A stretch of 18,508 nucleotides of DNA, taken from Acidiferrobacterales bacterium. Its GTDB lineage: Bacteria > Pseudomonadota > Gammaproteobacteria > Acidiferrobacterales > Sulfurifustaceae. Made by a program: the position numbers and the translations under genes. This document shows positions 14,416-18,508 of the stretch, piece after piece. The stretch is from contig WGFP01000008.1 of the NCBI GenBank assembly GCA_015492195.1, positions 1 to 18,508 on the forward strand, written 5' to 3'. Under the pieces are notes generated by a model. The model ran no database searches, had not been told where the DNA came from, and worked only from the letters and a program-made list of their open reading frames with translations. Every line of letters begins with the position of its first letter. Positions within the stretch are counted from its first letter, which is position 1.

Positions 14416-14463
14416 TAATCATTCTGCTTTCGCTCCTCTGTTTCTGATATTCGGGCTTATGGC

Positions 14464-15477
14464 ATGAAAGTCGGCGTATACAGCACAAAATCCTACGACA
14501 GAGAATTCTTCAACAAGGCCAATTCCACTTTCGGCCATGAACTAACCTTTTTTGAATGTCCATTGGCCGCCGGGACTGAAAACCTGGCCGCCGGATTTCC
14601 CGCGGTGTGTGTTTTTGTCAATGATGGATTGAATGCCAAGGTTTTACGTGTATTGTCCCGGAATGGAACACGTCTGATCGCATTGCGTTGTACCGGTTTT
14701 AACAACGTGGATCTGGAGGCGGCGGGCAAGTTGGGGCTCTCCGTGGTACGCGTGCCGGCCTATTCTCCGTATTCCGTCGCGGAACACACTGTCGGCCTGA
14801 TGTTGACTTTGAATCGCAAGTTTCACAAGGCATACGCCCGTATCCGAGAGGGGAATTTCTCGTTAGAGGGATTGCTGGGATTTGACCTGCACGGCCGGAC
14901 CGTGGGCATCATCGGTACCGGAAAGATCGGCGCGGTACTGGCGCGGATACTTGCAGGTATCGGGTGCCGGGTGCTCGCCCACGACCCCGTCCAGAACCCG
15001 GAATGCCTTGAGCTTGGCGTCAAATATGTTCCGCTTTCGGAACTCTTCGGCAATTCCGATATCGTCACCCTGCATTGTCCGCTCACGACCGAGACCCACC
15101 ATATAATTAATGCCGAGGCGATCAACAGGATGAAGGACGGTGTCATGCTGATTAACACCAGCCGCGGGGCGGTGATTGACACCAAGGCGGTCATTTCCGC
15201 GTTGAAATCGCGTAAGATCGGCTATCTGGGTCTGGATGTCTACGAGCAGGAGGGCGATTTGTTTTTCCAGGATCTGTCCAATGAAATCATCCAAGACGAC
15301 GTTTTTGAACGATTGCTGACCTTCCCTAATGTCGTGATCACGGGACACCAGGGTTTCTTTACGGAGGAGGCGCTCCGGAACATCGCCCACGTTACGTTGG
15401 CGAATATCCGGGATTTTGAAAGCGGACGGAAATGCGCCAATGCGATCACGGCCGATCAGGTTATCGTAAGAAAATAA
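14464..15477 (+). CDS. ldhA: D-2-hydroxyacid dehydrogenase, D-lactate dehydrogenase type
   Basis: 337 residues, standard for LdhA-like fermentative D-lactate dehydrogenases. The N-terminal catalytic part has L-R-C-T-G-F-N-N-V-D near residues 77-86, with S-V-A-E-H-T-V-G-L-M following. The NAD-binding motif G-I-I-G-T-G-K-I-G lies at about residues 148-156. The catalytic chain continues with L-I-N-T-S-R-G-A (active-site Arg), D-V-Y-E-Q-E-G and the C-terminal V-V-I-T-G-H-Q-G-F-F-T-E-E-A with the active His. The G-D-L-F-F-Q-D-L segment is characteristic of the LdhA subgroup. It converts pyruvate and NADH to D-lactate reversibly in the cytosol. It lies 48 bases after the TusE-like gene and is followed by a lipoprotein gene 14 bases later, without obvious functional connection. 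Confidence 0.88.
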   Translation: MKVGVYSTKSYDREFFNKANSTFGHELTFFECPLAAGTENLAAGFPAVCVFVNDGLNAKVLRVLSRNGTRLIALRCTGFNNVDLEAAGKLGLSVVRVPAYSPYSVAEHTVGLMLTLNRKFHKAYARIREGNFSLEGLLGFDLHGRTVGIIGTGKIGAVLARILAGIGCRVLAHDPVQNPECLELGVKYVPLSELFGNSDIVTLHCPLTTETHHIINAEAINRMKDGVMLINTSRGAVIDTKAVISALKSRKIGYLGLDVYEQEGDLFFQDLSNEIIQDDVFERLLTFPNVVITGHQGFFTEEALRNIAHVTLANIRDFESGRKCANAITADQVIVRK

Positions 15478-15491
15478 ACAGGCGGCTGATC

Positions 15492-15965
15492 GTGATAAAA
15501 CCGCTCCGCATTTTGGCAATACTGATTCCGGTATTTGTCTTGTCCTGTGCGCAGGACGCCGAAACGCCCGAGGCGCAAGTACGCAAGCTGATAAAGGAGG
15601 CGGAATCCGCCGCGGAGAACAAGCATAGCGGGGTATTGAGGGAGTTTATCTCAGAGCGCTACCGTGACAGCGAGGGACGTGACAAGCGGACCATCGAGGG
15701 GATTATCAGATATTATTTTTTGCGCAACCAATCCATCCATCTCCTTACGCGGACTCAAGCGATCAGGTTTCCACAACCCAAGCGCGCGGAAGCCACCGTG
15801 TTTGTCGCCATGGCCGGGCAACCGATTTCCTCCATGCAGGAACTCCCCCGCATCCGTGCCGACCTGCACCGGTTTGATATTGTGTTCGTGACCGAAGACG
15901 GCGCGTGGAAAGTGGTTTCCGCCGAGTGGCGACGCGCCGTGGTGGAGGACTTCCTCCGGCCGTAG
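15492..15965 (+). CDS. Small predicted lipoprotein with NTF2-like pattern
   Basis: 157 residues from the GTG at 15492. This start directly precedes a lipoprotein signal (basic V-I-K-P-L-R, hydrophobic I-L-A-I-L-I-P-V-F, lipobox V-L-S-C with Cys19). An upstream in-frame ATG at 15432 lies inside the dehydrogenase gene. The mature chain begins with a charged helix (V-R-K-L-I-K-E-A-E-S-A-A). It then has F-I-S-E-R-Y-R-D, a helical I-I-R-Y-Y-F-L-R-N-Q, and beta strands ending with F-D-I-V-F-V-T-E-D-G-A-W-K-V-V-S-A-E-W-R. This order resembles NTF2-like/SnoaL-type cone folds, where the final strands read 'x-F-V-x-E-D-G-x-W-K-V'. It is probably anchored in the outer membrane. No active-site residues are evident and the function is unknown. 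Confidence 0.8.
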   Translation: MIKPLRILAILIPVFVLSCAQDAETPEAQVRKLIKEAESAAENKHSGVLREFISERYRDSEGRDKRTIEGIIRYYFLRNQSIHLLTRTQAIRFPQPKRAEATVFVAMAGQPISSMQELPRIRADLHRFDIVFVTEDGAWKVVSAEWRRAVVEDFLRP

Positions 15966-16004
15966 CCGGCGCTGTCCCGAAACGTGCACCGTGAAGGTTT
16001 GGCA

Positions 16005-16310
16005 ATGGGAGATGTTATTTTATTATTGGCGGTGGGCCTCTCGGTTTGGTATTGGTGGGACGGCATTCGCGCCAAGGAGCTTGCCCGCAGGGCCGGCCGG
16101 GAAGCCTGTTCGCAAGCGGAGGTCCAGTTTCTGGACGACACGGTTGAGAAAAAGAAGGCCTGGTTGCGCCGGAACGAGCGGGGACATGTTCAGCTTTGCC
16201 GGTTGTATTTTTTCGAGTTCACCCGCGCCGGGGAGCGGCGTTATCAGGGAAGGGTGGTTTTGCTGGGGAAGCAAGTGGGAGAGGTGGAAATGGATGCTTA
16301 TCGTATATGA
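16005..16310 (+). CDS. DUF3301 family membrane-anchored protein
   Basis: 101 residues, the usual size for DUF3301. The ATG at 16005 is preferred to upstream GTGs because the protein then opens directly with its single membrane span (D-V-I-L-L-L-A-V-G-L-S-V-W-Y-W-W). The family's signature features follow: R-A-K-E-L-A-R-R-A-G-R-E-A-C near residues 22-35, V-Q-F-L-D-D-T-V near 40-47, and L-C-R-L-Y-F-F-E-F-T near 65-74. The end has R-Y-Q-G-R-V-V-L-L-G-K-Q-V. The protein is probably attached to the inner membrane with its basic body in the cytoplasm. No biochemical role is established for the family. It is immediately followed by another small membrane protein nine bases later, suggesting a shared transcript. 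Confidence 0.85.
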   Translation: MGDVILLLAVGLSVWYWWDGIRAKELARRAGREACSQAEVQFLDDTVEKKKAWLRRNERGHVQLCRLYFFEFTRAGERRYQGRVVLLGKQVGEVEMDAYRI

Positions 16311-16319
16311 CGGATATCA

Positions 16320-16970
16320 ATGTTAATTAAAGTCCTTGTCGCTGTTATCGCGGTTCTGGGTCTCATCCTGTTTGTGCTGGGCCTGCGTCGCTTATGGCGC
16401 CGCAAACTTTTCACGGGAAGCATGCAGGGGCTTACCGGCTTATTGTTGCTCACGGCCGCGGCATTGGCGGGGGCGATTGCACTCAACCTGTACACTTACC
16501 AACGGCTGACGTACGAGACACCCGTTGCCGAGGTGTATTTTGAGTCTCTCGCGCCCAATCGGTTTCGCGCAAGCCTTACGCCAACTGACAAGAATGTTTT
16601 GGTGTTCGAACTTTATGGGGACGCCTGGCAACTCGACGCCCGGGTCCTGAAGTGGCACGGCGTGGCCCTTTTGCTCGGTCTGGATCCCATGTACCGGCTC
16701 GACCGTCTGAGCGGCCGTTACAGTGATGTCGCCCAGGAACGGACCGCCCCCCGCTCGGTGTACAATCTGAGCGAAGATCCGGGGCTGGATATTTGGACTG
16801 TCGCGCGGCTTTATGAAGGGTGGATACCCTGGGTGGACGCCGTTTACGGCAGTGCCACCTACATGCCCATGGCCGACGGTGCGCGCTATACTGTGACCAT
16901 GACCACGAGCGGATTGGTGGCGCGCGCCACCAATGAGATCGCGCAAAAGGCCCTGCAAGACTGGCGCTGA
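16320..16970 (+). CDS. Membrane protein of unknown function with two N-terminal spans
   Basis: 216 residues. Two hydrophobic helices at about residues 3-24 and 37-59 flank a short basic loop (R-R-L-W-R-R-K), so both ends should face the same side of the membrane. The remaining ~155 residues form a soluble domain with alternating strands. It has Y-E-T-P-V-A-E-V-Y-F-E, L-V-F-E-L-Y-G-D-A-W-Q-L-D-A-R-V-L, a W-H-G-V-A-L-L-L-G-L-D-P-M-Y-R-L-D-R-L-S-G-R-Y motif, and Y-N-L-S-E-D-P-G-L-D-I-W. Similar proteins in gammaproteobacteria are, to my recollection, labelled 'multidrug/cation efflux pump', but this one has none of the features of a transporter. It follows the DUF3301 gene closely and is probably co-transcribed. 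The function is unknown. Confidence 0.75.
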   Translation: MLIKVLVAVIAVLGLILFVLGLRRLWRRKLFTGSMQGLTGLLLLTAAALAGAIALNLYTYQRLTYETPVAEVYFESLAPNRFRASLTPTDKNVLVFELYGDAWQLDARVLKWHGVALLLGLDPMYRLDRLSGRYSDVAQERTAPRSVYNLSEDPGLDIWTVARLYEGWIPWVDAVYGSATYMPMADGARYTVTMTTSGLVARATNEIAQKALQDWR

Positions 16971-16977
16971 TTTCCGA

Positions 16978-16995
16978 AGGCTTACCCCGAAGCCT
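16978..16995 (+). terminator. Possible weak terminator hairpin after the membrane protein gene
   Basis: AGGCTT (16978-16983) and AAGCCT (16990-16995) form a 6-bp stem with loop ACCCCG, 8 bases past the stop at 16970. No T-run follows, so intrinsic termination would be weak. It lies in the 129-base gap before the ferredoxin fusion gene, where a transcription boundary is plausible. Confidence 0.25.
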
Positions 16996-17099
16996 CCTCT
17001 CGCGTAATATTCAGCCTGGCGGTTCCGCGCTAATAACACTACAAAAGTTAAGGGATGTGATCACTCAGATCGCTTAATGAGGTCACCATAAAAGGAGAG

Positions 17100-18508
17100 A
17101 TGTCCCAGCTTCTCACACTGTCCAGGGCGGCGCGCCTCGTCGGAGTAACGCGCGGGGCCCTTCAGAAAAAAATCAAAAACGGCGAGTTGACCACCTTCGA
17201 AGGGAAGGTGTCGTCTAGCGATCTTCTGCGCGTCTATCCGCAAGCCCGTCTTGAGGATAACACGGTACTGGAGAGAATGACGTTTATCAGGGACTCTTCC
17301 GTGGCCACCCGTTATCACGAACAATTATTGCCCAACGCAGATGTACTGGCGGCACGGTTGACTGAACTCAGCAAGGAACACGCAAGCACGAAAGCCCTGT
17401 TGGATAAATACAGAACCGTTTTTGACCAGCTAAATGAGAAGCTCAGCAAGTTGGAAGAAAAAGCCGCTGGCGATCAATTTCGGTCTGCCATTAGCTCCAT
17501 CAGGTTATGGTTGGAGAATGAGCTGGAGAAAGGCCTGTCAGGCGTGGACCATCCTCATCAACCGTTGCTTGTGAAAGACAGTTTTCTTCGCATGATGGCG
17601 GCGCATGTTCAAGTGCTTCCCAGTAAACATGAGTTTTTCGTGGAAGGAAACGACACCATACTGGATGCGGCGCTGCGCGCGGGACTTGCACTGGACTATA
17701 GGTGCAGCAACGGCAATTGCGGCTTTTGCAAGGCGAAGATCATCTCCGGTCAGGTCATGAAGACCCGCCCCCACGATTATGTCATCAGTGAGGCCGAGAA
17801 AGGCATGGGCCATGTGCTGTTGTGCTCGAATACGGCGGTCACCGACTTGGTGATCGAGGCCCCCGAAGCCGGAGGCGTGAAGGACATCCCGCTTCAGAAT
17901 ATATCGGCTAAGGTGAAACGCCTGGAGCGACTTTCGGATGACATGTTATTGCTGTATTTACAGACACCCAGAACCAATCGGCTGCGGTTTCTGGCGGGCC
18001 AGGATGTCACGCTTCAGGCCGGAAGCGACATGGCGGAAGACTTTCCGGTTGCAAGCTGTCCATGCGACGATAGAAATATCGAGTTTCACATCTGCAAAAA
18101 ACCCGGGAACCGTTTCTCCGAATTTGCGTTCAACACCTTGAAGCGTTCGGACGTCGTATCCATCGAGGGGCCGAAGGGAGATTTTATTCTGCACGAAGAT
18201 TCACACAGACCGCTAATTTTTATAGCCTGCGGCATCGGATTCGCGCCCATCAAAAGCCTCGTGGAACACGCCATGGCGTTGAACGCGGTCGAGTCGATCC
18301 ATTTATACTGGATGGCGTTTCAGAAAGGCGGCCATTATTTGCATAACCTATGTCGCTCATGGGCGGACGCCCTGGATAATTTTCATTATGTTCCGCTTAC
18401 CATCGAAAAAGAGACATTAGGAATGGTTGATAAAGAGAGCGTGAATAAATCCATGATACGTGTAACGGACGACCACGCGTATTTAAACGAATTCGATGTA
18501 TATACTGC
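17100..18508 (+). CDS. Fusion protein: HTH-like N-terminus, coiled coil, [2Fe-2S] ferredoxin and flavin/NAD reductase (3' end outside window)
   Basis: The ATG at 17100 follows an ideal ribosome site (AAGGAGAG). The frame stays open to the window's end, 469 codons visible. Residues 1-45 look like an excisionase/MerR-type helix-turn-helix (L-S-R-A-A-R-L-V-G-V-T-R-G-A-L, K-I-K-N-G-E-L). Residues about 80-125 are charged and probably coiled coil. A plant-type ferredoxin domain spans about 170-253 with Cys202, Cys207, Cys210 and Cys242 (C-x4-C-x2-C-x31-C). From about 260 a ferredoxin-NADP-reductase-like module begins. The NAD-side motif C-G-I-G-F-A-P is at 377-383, but the FAD-contact R-x-Y-S is replaced by P-V-A-S (316-319). 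Relatives of the last two domains include CDP-6-deoxyglucoseen reductases and oxygenase reductases. The joined N-terminus suggests a regulated or DNA/partner-binding redox protein. The electron acceptor is unknown. Confidence 0.85.
   Translation, partial: MSQLLTLSRAARLVGVTRGALQKKIKNGELTTFEGKVSSSDLLRVYPQARLEDNTVLERMTFIRDSSVATRYHEQLLPNADVLAARLTELSKEHASTKALLDKYRTVFDQLNEKLSKLEEKAAGDQFRSAISSIRLWLENELEKGLSGVDHPHQPLLVKDSFLRMMAAHVQVLPSKHEFFVEGNDTILDAALRAGLALDYRCSNGNCGFCKAKIISGQVMKTRPHDYVISEAEKGMGHVLLCSNTAVTDLVIEAPEAGGVKDIPLQNISAKVKRLERLSDDMLLLYLQTPRTNRLRFLAGQDVTLQAGSDMAEDFPVASCPCDDRNIEFHICKKPGNRFSEFAFNTLKRSDVVSIEGPKGDFILHEDSHRPLIFIACGIGFAPIKSLVEHAMALNAVESIHLYWMAFQKGGHYLHNLCRSWADALDNFHYVPLTIEKETLGMVDKESVNKSMIRVTDDHAYLNEFDVYT

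Noticed and set aside
14396..14430. Frameshift that could restore the C-terminal cysteine of the DsrC-like protein
   Set aside because: I read the other two frames past G-L-P-K-P and neither gives a Cys followed by a stop at the expected distance, so the Asp ending appears genuine.
17061..17324. Minus-strand 87-codon frame at the start of the fusion gene
   Set aside because: It is opposite the strongly supported HTH-like N-terminus with an ideal ribosome site on the plus strand.
1..18508. tRNA, rRNA, CRISPR repeats, insertion-sequence ends or integrase sites
   Set aside because: No cloverleaf-like sequence, evenly spaced repeats, transposase-like frame or terminal inverted repeats were found on reading both strands.

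Overview
The window looks like chromosomal DNA from a gammaproteobacterium. It is mostly G+C-rich and gene-dense. Telling genes are an aryl-polyene pigment cluster, a TusE/DsrC-family protein, a DUF423 membrane protein and a DUF3301 protein. A purple-sulfur or sulfur-oxidizing relative (Chromatiales-like) is plausible, but the sequence alone does not settle the taxonomy. Almost everything is on the + strand.

Region 1 (2-10982) is the greater part of an aryl polyene / xanthomonadin-type gene cluster. It runs: lysophospholipid-type acyltransferase (5' end outside the window), LolA-like carrier, MMPL/RND exporter, ketosynthase, chain-length-factor-like partner, ApeP-type dehydratase, FabG-type reductase, family 2 glycosyltransferase, halogenase-like flavoprotein, XanB2/FkbO-type chorismatase, and a DUF218 (YdcF/SanA-like) protein. 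Inferred logic: the chorismatase makes a hydroxybenzoate starter from chorismate. The KS/CLF pair, reductase and dehydratase build the conjugated polyene chain. The flavoprotein may tailor (possibly halogenate) the aryl head. The acyltransferase and glycosyltransferase attach the product to a lipid or sugar carrier, and the LolA/MMPL pair moves it to the outer membrane. Overlapping stop/start codons show tight translational coupling, except for a 104-bp gap (7763-7866) that holds a candidate promoter. No acyl-carrier protein, aryl-ACP ligase or second dehydratase is in the window; they are expected upstream of base 1.

Region 2 (10983-13062) is visibly richer in A/T. It holds three exported proteins of unknown function: two on the minus strand (109 and 335 aa) and one on the plus strand (136 aa). 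The small ones share a common pattern and may be distant paralogues.

Region 3 (13257-16970) is a run of + strand housekeeping or envelope genes: BamE/SmpA-like lipoprotein, DUF423 protein, TusE/DsrC-like protein lacking its terminal cysteine, D-lactate-dehydrogenase-like enzyme, small lipoprotein, DUF3301 protein and a two-span membrane protein.

Region 4 (17100 to the end) is the beginning of an unusual fusion: helix-turn-helix-like N-terminus, coiled coil, [2Fe-2S] ferredoxin domain, then a flavin/NAD reductase module that runs off the window.

No rRNA, tRNA, CRISPR array, insertion sequence or integrase was seen, and no stretch over 300 bases lacks a gene. The longest gaps are 12396-12651 and 13063-13256; both are described by regulatory candidates below.
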